This document shows, piece by piece, positions 40,561 to 54,530 of a DNA stretch of 64,000 bases. The position numbers were made by a program, and so were the translations under genes. The stretch's first letter is position 1. The number at the start of each line of letters is the position of its first letter. The stretch spans positions 43,758,501 through 43,822,500 of the forward strand of contig JAVUNC010000005.1 in the NCBI GenBank assembly GCA_032173965.1, written 5' to 3'. The notes under the pieces were generated by a model that did not search any database, was not told the DNA's origin, and saw only the letters and a program-made list of their open reading frames with translations. The stretch comes from Sitta carolinensis. Its lineage: Eukaryota > Chordata > Aves > Passeriformes > Sittidae.

Positions 40561-41989
40561 TTGGGGCCCCCAGGAGTGGGTGTCCAGATTTCCTTCCTAC
40601 ATTTTCACCCGTGCTTTGTCATCGGTGGCGTCGTCCTCGTCCGAGCACAGCGGCAGCTCCGTGGGCTGAGCGCTGCCCTGCGCCCCGGGCCTCGCCCGGT
40701 GGCTCCCCAGCTCGCAGGTGCCACCAGGAGCCATCTCTGGCCTGGGCGCGACAGTCACACACCGTACCTGAGATCTCAGCCCATGAAACTCCTTCGTATC
40801 ATATCTCTGTGCATGTTGTTTGTGGAAACTTCTGCAAGGCAGTTCACGTGATAAAAAAATCCCAATCCTTATCAGGTCCCTGTTACCCATATATTGAGTA
40901 CTTTTTCAGTCTCAGGTTTCATTACAGAAACTTAAATAGGCAAAAAAACTTGTAAACTCACATCCTGCAGATGTCCTGGTTTTTAAATTTGACTCCTCTT
41001 TACACTGATACTTTTAGAACTAAAGTTTCTGAAGTGCAGCCAACTGTTTTTAGCTGCTTTCCAGTTCTGCCGGCACTGAATTAATTTACACTTGTGCATG
41101 CCTTCTGCTCTGCCCCGTGTATGGGCAGGCTGCATTTGGGACAAGAGGAATCTGGCGAAAACCCCCTCCTGACTGGAGAGCATCACTTTCTGCATCCATG
41201 CTGGAGCAGGCTGGCTTCTGTGCTTTATGTGAACCTGCTCACAAGGTCTGTGTGAGGTGCTGCTGGCCATTACAAAATGTAGTGTTTAGTCACAATAAAC
41301 AAGCAGTGGTTTGATGCAGAGTGTAAGCATTTCAGATTCCCCCTCTTGGGCTGGATCCGTTATGCATTAGGATGTTTTCATGACAGCATCAAAATCTTGC
41401 ACATCTGTTTCTTTGTTTCTAGTTGTGTCATCAGAGAAAATGTGTTTCAGTTTAAACATTTAAATTTATAGGCCCTGGTTACCTCAATTCTGCTCCAGTA
41501 GTGCATTCCTCTTCTTTCTGTTTTCTGATGAGGCTGCTGAGACGGTATTAGCAGGATGTGGACAAGAGGCACAATTCCATTTGTCTGCACAGTCACTTTA
41601 TCATGGTGCTTTCAGAAGCTCATAAAAAAAAGTATACAGACAAAGTCACCAGGATTCAAATCTGTTTCAAACTTCTAGCTTTAAAGTGAGAAATACTGTT
41701 GCCTAATCAAAGTCTTTAGGGGAATTGTCATGCTTAGTGATTCGACATATTTGCATATCCCTATTAGGTGTTTTAAGATAACTTTAACATTTTTCAAATA
41801 ATTATTTTGTCAAGTTCCTATCTCCATCTTTAACAGTAGCAGTTTCTTCTTGAGTCATGGTTGGCAAGCTAACCCTTCCATGCCTCTTCTTACTGGGATC
41901 CTATGACATTATTCTCGTTGTCAGGATCTCAATCCAGTCTGTGTGCGCATCTATGCATTGGTTCAGTGGATGCTGCTCTCAAGACCAGA
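40561..41989. other. Intergenic sequence right of the USP44 CpG island
   Basis: No gene, RNA or recognisable repeat seen. The sequence falls back to AT-rich composition by about 40,800. Confidence 0.7.
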
Positions 41990-42640
41990 CTGACTCGCCA
42001 CCCCTACTGCGACCTCTTCAGCTGCCTTTACAGGCTGCTTTCACCAGGGCCCTGTCTGAGCTCGGGACATCCCTTTGGGAGTCCGGAGCTGCCGAGATCC
42101 CTGCCAGGGGGCTCAGAGACCCTGGCACACAGCCCAGAACACCAGTGGGTTCAATTACGAACCATGGAGCAAATTGCCACCTTTATATGAAGAGATAAAA
42201 GCCACAGCAGTTTGAATAGTGTAATAATTAGTATATCACAGGGTGTAAATGTGGATTTTAGGATTTTTTGTATAGGGGTTTTTGGGGACAAGATGGAGGG
42301 ATTTGGGGTGTCTAGTCTTTCTTCTTCTTCTGTTTCTCCATCTTCACTGATGGTGTTGGCACTTTTGGATTGGTTTAGAGTAGAAGCTCACTGTCTAACC
42401 GAGGTGACGGGTATTGGGGAATAATTGTAAATATGTCACATGTAGTTTTTAGTATATAAAGATAACACTGCCTTGGGGGCAGACAGAGTGCCTCTGGCTG
42501 TCCTGCTGAGCAAACCTCGGCTGGGCAGGAAGAAAATTTTATAGATAAGAAATAATAAACAACCTTGACACTGAAAACTGAAGAGCTTTGTCTCATCCTT
42601 TGAACGTGCGGGTTGAAGCAGAGATTTCTAACAACAAATC
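41990..42640 (+). mobile_element. Probable endogenous retrovirus LTR with adjoining internal remnant
   Basis: About 42,200-42,640 has LTR architecture: an upstream region, TATA box AGTATATAAAG (42,451-42,461), about 95 bases to an AATAAA (42,554-42,559), then a T/G-rich stretch and a short terminal segment ending near TTCTAACA. The region before it (about 41,990-42,190, CTGCCAGGGGGCTCAGAGAC and similar) looks like degenerate internal sequence of an avian ERV. No open gag/pol/env was seen. Family recall only; boundaries and target duplication are unresolved. An old inactive copy. Confidence 0.5.
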
Positions 42641-45600
42641 AGGGTCCCAAACCTTGAGGGACCGCACAGGCCCCTCTGCTCCGGGAGCCTCTAGAGAGGG
42701 AATCCGAGCTCCTGATGCCTCTGCACACCTTGGAGGTCTTGTCCACGTTGTGCACATGAATGAAGTATAGGTGAGGCTCAGGGTATTACCATCCAGGGCA
42801 CCGAGAAAGAATCCCAAATCCTGTTTTTCCTAAGCATCCTGAGGAGGCTTTGATCTGGGCTGCTCACAGGAAGGCTGAGGCCAGCAATGCAAATGGAAAA
42901 TGGTGGCTCTCAGCCATGCACATACTTAACCCCACTCCCAGCCGGTGGCTCACTCAGACACAGCCTGAGGCCTTTGTCACCAGCTCCCTTTATATCCTAA
43001 ATGGCCACTTTAAGCAGCTATTCCCAAAGTGATTATGATCCTCAAAAATTTGTTTTTATTTATGCCAATTTAAAATTTTGTAGTGTTATCATCTCTTTAA
43101 CGCCCCTTTCTCCTTCATCAAATAGTGCCTATATGTCCAAACTCTGTTCCAGTGATATCAGAGATTTGCCATGTTTCTGCTGTCTCTGCAAGTATCTGAT
43201 TTAATGCAGAATAAAGTTAGGGTGATTTTTTTTTAAAAAATTTTTCATGATTGTGTGTGGTTTCCCTGTGTTAATGGACAACATTTCAGCTGATATTCAC
43301 TAAGCAAATTTCACACCCTTACTGGGTTAAGGCAGATTTCCATCTCCATTCCTGCCACGTTGGCTAATCCATTGCAAAACATTGATTTGGAGCTGGGATT
43401 TGGCTTTGGCATAACAAGTAACTCACTGAATTGCTATGTGCTGCCCTTACCATATCTGTCCTGCTTCATGTGTGCCTTTAGCGACATCCCACTTAAAATT
43501 TTTCACCTTCCTTTAACCTAAGTGAGTCATTTATTTATTTTTCTAAGTAACATCCACCTTAAAAACATTCAAGACTGATAAGAGAATTCCTGAGCCTTAG
43601 GGACACATAATAAGACTTAAGTAATTTCCACCATCCAGACATTACAGCTAGAATGTTGTGATTTATTGAGACAGGCAGAAATCGATTTCCCAAATGTAGT
43701 TTAATTTAAAATTCATTGGACATTTATAAAAATGGATGACAGATACAGAATATATTGTCAAGAAGGAAGCAAATGTAATAAATTCCTATAAGCAATAAGT
43801 AACCTCCTATGATGTGTGAAAATATTCTCTGAAGGGGAAAATCACTTCTAACTGAAACACCACCTCTGACTTAATGTTAAAATATTCCAATATGGCAAAT
43901 AGTTTTAATGTATTTTTAAATGATTGCTCAAATTATATACAACTACTGCATTAATACAACTGAAAAAAACCCCAAAACTTAGTGCATTTGACAGAAGGAA
44001 GCATCATAAGCTCTTCCAAGTGAGGCATCTAAACTTTTGCTAATGTATGAAATTTCAAATTTCTGTCAACTATAAACATACGTATAAAATAGTAATAGCT
44101 TTTGATACTCAAGAACAACAAAGTGGCAGGCTAACCAAATCTCCTGGGTCTATCTGAAAAGAGAGTTATGTACTGCCAGATGTCTTTTTCTTCACTAGGT
44201 TTGGGTCTGATTTTAGGGTTTGAATGCTCAAAACTAGTGAAAAAGGAAAGAGAGAAAGTCTTATGCAAGCTAAAGAAAGGAAAGCAAGATTTAAACAAAC
44301 ACGGAGTCATCTTTTGCTCTTTGCTTGCAGGGTATGATGTCATCCTGGCAGCCACAGTGCTCAGAGGTGAGGTCATTGCTCTGGTTTCACTCTGCCTGCA
44401 CCCACACTGCTTGCACCAGGAAATGTCTTGAGGTCAAGCTGCTCCTATATGAAATTTCTCCTCATGCAGAGCCAGCCAGCTTCCCTGAAGTGCAAGGCAA
44501 TATTGGTGATCAGGAAATTTGTTCTTTTGCTTTTACAACAGTACAGTCATGTCCTATGTAGATGTTGTCAGAAGGGCCCAACTACATGGAGTTAATTGCA
44601 CATCCAAGGCACAGAAAATAGATGACATGAGGGGAATGATCATAAATCACAAATTTACATATGTTAATATGAGCAGCTTGATGCTTTCTTGTTCATCCCT
44701 AGAGGATAAATAGAAAACGTTTTTTCTAAAACAGTGGGAGCATTTTAAAACAGCACCAAAGAAGGTGAATCTTGGAAAGCATACCTAGAAGCTCAATACA
44801 CACACGCACCAGTATTTGCCTGTTTGGGGTAAGTTTGTATACTTACCTTCACACAACATCTGCAGTACGAGTTTGTTGTGTTGCTGCGTTTATTGATTAA
44901 AAAAAAAAAATTAAATCGATGTATGTATAAATAGATTTAGGGCTCAAAGAGAAATTCTATGTGTAACGTGAAAATAACAGGATTTTCTCCAGCACCTGTG
45001 AAGCTTTTGGGCTGCAGTTCAGTTCAAGATAAAAGACAAAGACTCATACATATTGGTGTCTACATATGAACTAAGTGTTTTAATTCCCAGTAGGGCTGGG
45101 GTTTGGGGGGAACTTGTGTAAGATATACCTGAAGTACTTCAGTGGTGTGAGATGTTCAAACAGGGCTGGCCCACCTGGGATGTAACCTGCAGGACTGTAA
45201 TGCCCTTCTGGAGCAGCAACTGGAGACAAGATGGGCTAACCTGTGACTTCTCAAATGGAACTGGGTGCTGAACTGAGCACTGCAACTCAGCTTAGGCTCT
45301 ACCCTAAGCAGAGATCTGATGTCTGGTTCAATGAATCTCTAGAAGGCGATCTCCTTTGAATCTATTCGCAAAGAGCTCATTTAGTTCTGTGAATATCAAG
45401 TGTCACTTTCGAGGTTGTGGGATGTCCTTCCTGGTCTGTGTGTATCCTTCTGGAAATGCATCAATTCCCATACATCCTGTGCCATATCTGCTGGCTCTGG
45501 GCAGGTGTTTCAGCACCTTAGGGGTTCTCACACTGCTTTAGATGCTATCACGTAGGCAACTGAATAAAGCCTTGAATCTCCATTGCCTGTGGCAGGAATG

Positions 45601-47830
45601 CAGACATGCTTAGTTGCTCAAATACAGGCTCTATAGATGCCTCTGGGCACCAAAGGCATCCTTGGAGACTGACTGGCATGAGGGAGAGTCTGAGAAGAAC
45701 CAAATCTTCCTGGAGCTGCTTGTGGGCCTGTGTGTCGCTCCCCAACCCAGTGCCTCAGGAGTGACAGACATTCTTGGGCAATTGAATCCTGCACTTAGGC
45801 TGTGTAGGGATACTTGTTTTGGGTGTCTGCTGGTGTACTGCATCCAACCTCTACTCATTTCATCAAACTTCAGCTGAGTCCAAACACAGATGTATTTTGC
45901 AAATATGCATTTTTCAAAAATGGGGTGAAAATTTGTGATGATTCCTGAGTTTTCAAATAATCTTCAGTTTTAAAAGCAAAACAAAGATTGTAAAGTGTAC
46001 ATATAACATTACACATCACTAGAAATTTTTCCAAAACGTTATATACTTTCCTTCATAAGAACAAAACAATAGAAAATACTAACTTTAATACTGATTTGAG
46101 AGAAAATTGTCATTGCGAAGGTTAATGCAATGCTTATTCCATCCTTCTTTCTCCTATTTGATTTCCCTTTACTTCTTCGCATTGGCTTTACCAGACAAAT
46201 GCAGCCAAACCTATGTCCATGGGTAAAATGGTTAAACAGTAGAGAAGTATTTGGACCCAGGGCTTTGAAGGCATATTAAGAATGTTAAATATATGAAAAT
46301 ACTTAATGAAATTTTAGGGTAGTTTTTTGTTGTTGTTGTTTTTCTTATTCTTATTGTTTCTCATTTTTAAAGAGCTCGAAATAGAAATGAACATTTAACA
46401 AACTGTTGTTTAGGCATGTGCTGTTGATTTTAATTGAAAGTTCTGAGACTCTAGGTTCCTTTTCATTATTAACTATTTGGCTTGTTCTCCTTGTGCTGCT
46501 GGTGAGCTTCTGAGTTCCAACTCTAACACAAATATTGTTACTGAAAGTAATCAGACAGGTCCTGTTTTTGCCAGTCTAAACTAAAAATGCATTGGAAGTG
46601 TCAAGAGGTAGAATTTAATACAACAGAATTATATAAATCAAATATTCCCACCGCTTCTTGTAAAAACAGTGTAAAATGTTTTTAATTTTCAGATTCAGGA
46701 GTTATCCTGTAGTCATCCCTTATGACTACAAATCTAAGTTATAGTGGTGAAAGCACCTTTGTCAATATTTTCTTCACCTGCTCCACTGAGTCCTGCTGTA
46801 GGAGCATACCACATGATGGATATCCGATTTGGTTATACTTAGATTTGAACTGACTTTGACTCTAAACAGCAGGAGCTTTCTTAGTGATATTTTGGTTAAC
46901 AAACAAAGGAATGTTGCTCCAGTTAATTCAAGGACAATGTTGCACTCCTATCAACCAGAAGGAAAGATAAGTACTCTTCACTGCTAAAACCGTCATATTG
47001 TGAATTTGGCTGCCAGATGAGAGAGTGCTCAGAATGTCTTGCATTTTCGCTTTCCCTAAATCCTATATTCCTCTGCCTTTCTTCCCCATGAGCCTGGAGA
47101 GTCATCGTCCCACGTCCTTCCCAGAATACAAAGCACCCTCAGTGCATGACCCCTCTCCTTGGCCAAATGCTGAGTCCTTTTCTTCTACTCTAAGAGCTTG
47201 TTCTGCATGACAGTGCTTCTGTCTTTAACACGTCTTTTGTATAGCAGGTTCTGCCCTAAGATTTGCTATGGATCTCCCATCGAGGTCAATGGATGTGGGA
47301 AGTATGTCTGCATAGCTCAACCCTGCTTTACTGTAATTGCAAAGAAAGGCGAAGTGCTCAGACGTGATAAATGTGACATTCTTCACTCTGGATGCTGGCT
47401 ATCAGAGCTACTGTAGCTCATTGGCTCCTCAGACAGACTGAGAGCACAGCTTGCTTTCCCCCCAGCCCTTCTCCTACTCTCATCCTCCCATTGGAGCATC
47501 CATACAGTCACACCGAGAGTGACTATCATAGATGTCTTTATTCCGCCCTCCTCATACCAAGGATACAGGCCAAAACAGATACACTGATGGTTTTGGACTT
47601 AAATGGTTTTAGGCCAGAGAGTTTGCTTCAACCAACCAACCTGAAGATTCAACTTGAGCTTATTTCAGCGGTTGAACGCTGATGTCCAAGGGCTTCGATG
47701 GGAGCTGTGTCTGCAAATAGATCTGAACCTGCAAATACTCTAACCCGCAAAAGAAACTGGACTTGATTTGGCCCCTAACATAGCCTGTAATTCCATTAAA
47801 GAAGCAGAAGAAGACCCTACATAGTTAGTG

Positions 47831-47869
47831 TTTTTTTTTTTGTGTGTTTTTTTTTTTTTTTTTTTTTTG
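47831..47869. repeat. T-rich homopolymer tract
   Basis: Two long T runs split by a short TGTGTG unit. Confidence 0.95.
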
Positions 47870-49340
47870 TTACTTTTGTAGCTGCAGAGTTGATGATGTT
47901 TTTCCCCCTGATTTTATCTGGTGTCGGTCTCCATTTCACTGAGGTCCGACTGCACCCTTTAATACATTTTTAAAACTTTAATGAGATCATTAAATAAGCT
48001 TCTTGTTACTAAGTTTCTCAGACTTTGCTCAGTATCTCAATTGAGATACTGCTCTTTGCAGTACCTCTGCATCTGGGAAAAAAAATATCTGGGAAAAAAT
48101 TGGATTTGGGAGAATTCTTGCTGCCACTGCACCACATGGTACAATGCCACTATTTCTGCCTTCAGATGTAAATGCCTGTGCAAATGCTGCTTTTCAATTA
48201 AACTGTAGTACAATTCGTTGAAGTTTAGCCAAAGAAAGCCTGTGAATTGAAACACTTAAACGATACATTAGGATTTAGTTACAGACTTTGCATTTGCTTT
48301 CTCAACCAAATGTAAAACAATTGTTTAGTGGCCCATAGGAGAGAAGATTTTACTTAGGTTTTGTTTGAGCGTCAGTGTTAACGATCAGTGCTCAAGCGTT
48401 TTAGATTTCAATCTTAAATTAGCAATTTAAAGACAACAAAGAATGATTTTCATGCTTGTCAGTTCTGATTAATGTAACATTAACCCCTAGAGAACAGTAT
48501 ATTGCTCCAGTACTTTATTTCAACTTGCAAGAGACCAGTCCTACAAAACAATGAAAGATTGTTTTGGGCTTTTAATTTATTTTTTTTAAAAAAAAACTTG
48601 AAACGTAAAGATAACACTATTGCTGTTATCACGGTTTTTATTGTGGCTTTTCTAAGGTATGTGACAACGAGAGATTTCCTAAATCACACCTCTACCAAGT
48701 TAATACTGTTTCATTGCTTCCTACAGATCCCAGCACTGATTTTGCCGCTCTCGTGTGGATCCCGAGTAGCCCCAGCTTACTACCTGCTGATCTGAGCTTT
48801 CCAGGCAAAAGCTTCTGGCAACATGCACAGGAAATTTATATGTCTCTCCCCGCTGATTAAATTACAGAGAGGAAACAAAACCAGAATGTGAAAGTGGCAC
48901 ACAAAATAAGGGCAGTTTTGCTGTAAAAGCAGTTGCTTTTGATAACTACCTGTAAACCCAAAATTTGTTGTCATTTTTCTGCCTGTAGAACAGCAGTTTA
49001 AATGGTTTCTTTTAGTTATCCACAATTCAGAGATGGTGGGGCAAGTATATGATGGGGATAAGGAGAGTCCAGGAAATAATGAATTTGCCATCGGGGTGGA
49101 TTAGGGTGTAAATAGGGGCCCTCTTGTTCCCCTGGTCCCTTCCCACAGTAGCGTCAGATAAAAACCCTGCCCATATGAGACAGCAAGAGATCTGCCATTG
49201 ACAGAGCTACAGTCCCCCCAAATAAACCAATGGCAACCTGGTAACATGTTTGCAGTGTGATCAGTCAATTCTCTGCCAGACATTGCTCCTCATACATGTT
49301 TAAACGAGGGTTTTGGGGCAGGAAAAAGCAGTTGCAGTAG

Positions 49341-49386
49341 AAGAAAGAAAGAAAAAAAAAGAAAAAAAAAAAAAAGAAAAAAAAAA
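49341..49386. repeat. A-rich tract
   Basis: GAAA units passing into long A runs interrupted by single G bases. Confidence 0.93.
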
Positions 49387-52300
49387 TCCCAGGAAAGTTT
49401 CAGCTTCCTAGTTGCAGCAATTAAACAGTTTTGTATAGAAATGTCACCAGACTTTCAAATAATTCAAATGTGTCATGACTGAGATAACTCTTACCTAGAA
49501 TCCCCTCTGTGGGAGAAATAAAGACCATAAAACCTTACAGAGACACAGGGAAAAAAAAAAAAAAAGTTGCTTTCACCCAGCTCTTTGTACGTATTTGTGC
49601 GTTTCCAGGGCTTAGATTGCATTTTGTTTTGTTTTGCTTCTGTTACTGCCTAAACACCGGGGCAGAGAGCCAACAGCTGCCTCCCATGAGCCCATCACAC
49701 AGCAAAGAATGCAGCATGCACTCTTTGTGTTTACAATATTTCCCTTCACTCTGGTGGGAACTTGAGGATCTGCAAGAACTGCAAACCTGGTCTTGAAGGA
49801 TGATTTATGCTTCATATATTTATTTTCCCTTGGTATTTGTGTAACATTCACAGGTTTGGATGGAAGACCGGTGCATGCCCACATACGTGTACATGTTTGT
49901 CTCCCACAAGATGACAGACTGACAGCAGCATCCTGCTCCTTTAGGCATGGTAAAAATGCATAGCAAGAGGGAGTTCCTACAGTGAAGAGACTGAGTTTAA
50001 ATGGATGATAGACACAGGGGATAGGAGAGGAAGTATACAATATTAATTTATTGTATTTGTCACGCCTCTTGGGCTGCTTCACATGCATGGGGTTAAGCAG
50101 CAGTAAGTTCTCCTGGGTGACAGCTAGTTTGCCAAACCTTGAGGTGTCTTTCAGAAAGCCCTTACATAAAGAAGAAAGAAAAATAGTAAACATCTGGAAA
50201 TATGGTGGAAAATTATTGATGTTTTCTCAGAGGGTGGAAGTTCTGTCCCCAGATGACAGGGAGGGGCCAGGCAAGCAGAGTACAGGCTGGACTTCCCCAT
50301 GGAAGGAGCTCAGAAATCAGCCTCTTTGCTTACCCAAGCCTTGGCTGTGAACAAGAGGAGGGAAGGGTGGCCAGATCCAGGAGCAGGGGTGCTCCCTCAC
50401 CTCTAGGGAACCCCTTGGCTGTAATGCCTGCTCCCACTGTTCTATACATGAAGGTACACTTCCTTCCTGTAACGACTTCAAAAAAAAACAATCAAAAAAA
50501 CCATGACTGATGTTATTTTAATAATAATGACAATAGAATAATTTACATATATGTTTCACTTTTGGTAAACTTTTTGGAGGCTTCTCTTTCCTCCACTTTT
50601 TGTTCCTTACAGGGAAAAATGTAAAAAGAAAACATTGACTTTTGAGCCTAACCTAGGATTATGGCAACTTCCAGTTATCCAAGTGACATTTAGCACAGTT
50701 TACTCCACAGTCACTTGGTGCTCTTGCAGCAAAGTTTCATAAAAGCTGCAATTGCAAAACAGATGTGACACTAGTTTACGTAGAGGAGGACGTGATGTAA
50801 TTTCTGAGGTTCTACTGCCAAGATGATCATGAACCAGGACTCTCTGCAGACTTAGTTGTGCTTTTTGTGGGCAGTGAGAAGTACAAGCTGTCTCTTTAAG
50901 AAACTACAGTAGAAAACACAGTTCTGAAAAAAGTTCACCTAATATGGGCAAAACTGCTTCCTTGGTGTACTAGAGCATGAAGCAACTCAAAGAAATATCT
51001 TTCCTGATTGTTTATTTCAAACCCTCAACAACCTTGTGGACTTAGTGCCTGTATCCTTTCTCTGGCTTTTTGGGGATGTTTTGTGCCCCAACAAACAAGT
51101 GAGCCTTTTATGAAATACGGGTGAAAAAATAATGCAATAAAATGGGAGAACAAGATTGTGAAATCACTCCTTGTTGCAAAAGGCATTTGTGAGGCATGGC
51201 TTTAGAAACCACTTTGACTTTTTAAAATTGACTAAATTTCAAAGCCATCTTTCTGTCTTCCCAGGCTTTTCACCACAATTAATCTTTTTGGTAGGCCTCT
51301 TCTTGGGGCATACACTGACCTGGAAATACAGCACTGAACTAGATCCTCCTATACACTTCATGAACCCTATTTCAAACATCCTTTTGTGTATGAGAGTGCT
51401 TGTTCTCCAGACTCACGGGCAGAATGCTCATCACTGACACTGAGCTGTTACCTTGCCCCTTTGTCCAGCTGGGACTGGGTCCTCCCAGTCATGGCTGCTG
51501 CTACAGCAGGATGAAAAGATGGCCCCCCAACCGAGGAACTTAGAGCAAATCAGAAGCAAGGGAAATAAACCTCAGTACAGACAGGGAAGTAGGAAGAAAG
51601 ATGGAGAAAATAACACTGCTCTTGCATCTCAGCTAAGCTCGTAAGTCCTTGGGTATGTCAGCAGCAACCTCTCGCAAGTAGCAGCAGAAAGGAAGTTGTT
51701 GATAGTGTTCACCACAATGCCACAGGCATGTTCTGCTCTAATTATAGATGCTGTGGTGACTTGGGCATGACACAAGGGACATCACATGGACTTGCCAGAC
51801 TGCTGCTGTGCAGCAAATTGCAATGTCCAGTCCTTAAATAGTGTCATCACTGGCAATAAGAACTGGGGCTTTCCAGTGGTGACCACTGTAGGTAGTTTGT
51901 GGTCAAAAGGATGGCAACCACATCCCAACCAAAGTGAAGCGCTTTCAAATTGTCATTTAAAACAAAAGGTAAGACCAGCAGGCGTCTTGTGTGCATTTGC
52001 AAAGACATCCAGACTGTTGTAGGGAAAACAAGGCAGTTGCTGAGGCTGCAGAAAGTGCCCATTTTCACCAATGTTCTCAGTTAACAGAGCAATTTTTAAA
52101 ACTAAAAAAACCCTTGCAATTTTTTTCCCTTGCAATTTTGTTACACACTGACCCACATCTTTCAGGAAATCCAGACTTTGGTTTCATTTGGTTATAAACT
52201 AACCTCTAATGATCTGCAGGTATCTCTGCTTCTCCCTGGTAATAAGCCCCAGGGCCAGATCTATACAGGCTCCTCTGGAACAGCTTAAGCAGAGGTTTTA

Positions 52301-54189
52301 CTCTCACCTCATGGGGAAAGGATGCTATCTTTCTGATGTGTTTTTGTTTGGAGTTCTCACAACATCTCATGTTTCAGCTGTCTTGGAAGTCAGCACGTGT
52401 GAGAAAGTTGAATAAATCCAGGCATTGCTGGATGAGGTTGGGAAAGACAGATTTGGACCTGGTTGGTCCAGATGAGTGGTTAATCTGGAGTGAAGGCAGC
52501 TCCTCATCCTCACTACAAGGGGAGATTGCATTGCACTGAATTGGCCTGGTCTCAATTTAAGAATTTTTCCTGCTTGTGCCATACCCACGTTACTATTGGG
52601 AGAAAATGGAGATAAAGCAATTATGTACTCAAAGGAATCATGTCACATATTTAATGGTTTTGACAATTTAAAGACCCTTTTAAAACCTTTCTTTACCCAG
52701 GACACCTCGTGCACAGCTTCCTCTTAGTCTCTGAAGAAGCAGGAGGTATGGGATGTTCCATGCCCTCCACAGAGAGCTATCAGAAGGCTCCAAGCTGCTC
52801 TGTCATGGATGAGCATCATGCTGCCTGTCTGCAACCTCATGTAGAGGAAAACAGCTGGGAAAACCCAAAACACAGAATCTATGTCTCAGCCTGCAAGATC
52901 CCAGGGCAGTAGGGAGTTTTTTAAAGGTTCACTGAGGCAGTCATGGCCTGGGAAGAGTGCCTCACTCAGACACTGGGGCAAAAATCTGTTTGGGTCATGT
53001 GTGCAAAGATCAGGGTTTGCTAGATCTCCGGGCGGCTGAGGACAAGAACCAGGAAACGAACTCCACTCACAGTGGCTCTGGAGGAAACAGCTGGAATGGG
53101 AACCACACAGGACTATGCAGAGTGTCTTTTGGCACCAACACAGCTGTCCTTTACTGTGTCATGTTCAAACCTCCTGCTGTTTGGGGAACTGGAGTCTGGG
53201 CTCCATGGAACAAAGCTAGCAGCCTGGAAAGTAGAGCCTCAAATGATACATTCCCTGTACAAGTGAAATGGTGCCTGTAAAAGTCCTTGGGCTCATGCAA
53301 TCCATCATCCAAGATGGATAAGGCAGTAAATGTAATGATGATCATCACCACTTAATGCAGAGGAAGATGGCTGAGGGAGAGAAATTACTCATTCTAAGTC
53401 ACTACAGGGAGTGCAACCCCATTTCCCAAGCTGAATTAGCAGGTAAGCAAGTGTCTCCTGGGGGAAAATACTTTTCACAGCAGGGGCACCTGCTCATTAG
53501 AAAGGAACCAGATCGTTATTTATTTTGCTTCCTCATTGGTTTTATGCATTGAAGTTTGGCCTTCTGTCAAGTCAGTGCTTTCTTGTTTATACTCTTCTAA
53601 TTTTGAGGGAAGGTATTTTGCTGACATTCATACAATATAACTGTTTCTCATGTCAAATCCATAGAAAAGTTTTGAAGTTTCTGTTTTGTGGTTATAAATG
53701 GACTGCCTTCTCAGTCTGTGCAGGACTGTAATGCATTAACCAGATGTGACTCCTGCTTTTGCAATCAAAAGCACAGGGTATTGATTTTCCAGACTGAATA
53801 TCTAAATAAAAGAGATCACATCAAGGCTTCATAATTTCAGGCAAGGTAACACACACTAAGAGCTGAGACCCAAATGGGACTGAAAAAATGTTGATGAGTC
53901 AAGTATCTGTTCAATATCTGTTCTCCAACTACTTTGCTACATATAAGTCAGCTGTAAGAGGAAATAATTTCTTCCAGAGGGCTGTATGGTCATACAAGTG
54001 ATGTACGTCCCTCCCCCAGCCTGCCATCAGGAGTGGGCTGCACCTCAGACACACTGGTGCTGGAAGGAGAATGTAACTAGATCCGTAGATTAAATAATCT
54101 CTAGCACTGCATGGTTGACTGTTAGAACAAGCAATGCTGCCACTATAGTTTCCTTTCTCTGCCTGGGAATTTGAGCAATTGGCAAAGGT

Positions 54190-54530
54190 CTCTACGCCGC
54201 AGGTGACATCCTCGGCGTTTTCCCTTGTCGCACAGCCACAAAAGACAAGACGCAGGGCACTGTCCTAGAAGAAAGCAGTAGCGGCTTAAGCTGACAATAC
54301 TGTGAGCAGAGCGGGTTGGGTTTTTGCTCCCTTCCTGCGCCAGACCTTGCTGCCAAGGTGCCACCCGAGCGGTCAGTCCCCGGCTCTCGCGTCCAGCCCG
54401 CCCGCCGCTGCCCGCGCTGCGCCGGCCCCTCCTGCCGCCCTCTAGCGGTGGCCGCGGGAGCGGCAGCGCGCCCGCCGCGCCTCCCTCCGCCATCTGTCAT
54501 GGCTGCATGGTTGAAGCGAGGGGCTGCTGT
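54190..54530. promoter_or_regulatory. Second, isolated CpG island
   Basis: About 340 bases rich in CpG (GCCCGCCCGCCGCTGCCCGC, GAGCGGCAGCGCGCCCGCC and similar), 14 kb from the USP44 island, with no recognised gene. It includes a CTCF-like site and, on the - strand, CAGATGGCGGA, a near match to the YY1 core that contains an ATG opening a 116-codon frame without family similarity. It may be a lncRNA or distal USP44 promoter, or an insulator. Confidence 0.6.
54433..54448 (-). promoter_or_regulatory. CTCF-like site
   Basis: The - strand reads CCGCTAGAGGGCGGCA, an almost full match to the CTCF core (CCxCTAGxGGGCGxC type). It has CpGs that could make binding methylation-sensitive. Confidence 0.6.

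Larger units (their letters stand above)
42641..54189. other. Intergenic region with no recognised gene
   Basis: 11.5 kb between the LTR and the second CpG island. It holds AT-rich stretches (43,500-44,100; 46,000-46,700), a T-rich tract at 47,831-47,869 and an A-rich tract at 49,341-49,386. Open frames are below 200 codons, overlap on both strands and match no family known to me. Confidence 0.7.

Noticed and set aside
39429..40851. Long open frames on both strands (up to 359 codons) in the CpG island
   Set aside because: They overlap in several phases, are Pro/Arg/Gly/Ala-rich, and match no domain. GC-rich DNA lacks stops by composition.
42148..42163. Hairpin GGTTC-AATTAC-GAACC resembling a tRNA T arm
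   Set aside because: No acceptor stem, D arm or anticodon arm around it. It lies in the ERV-like remnant.
49612..50193. 193-codon - strand frame
   Set aside because: Low-complexity-free but unrecognised, with no codon or splice support and no conservation evidence. Probably chance.
54143..54500. 116- and 102-codon - strand frames in the second CpG island
   Set aside because: GC-rich, overlapping in two phases and without a recognisable domain; treated as part of a regulatory island.
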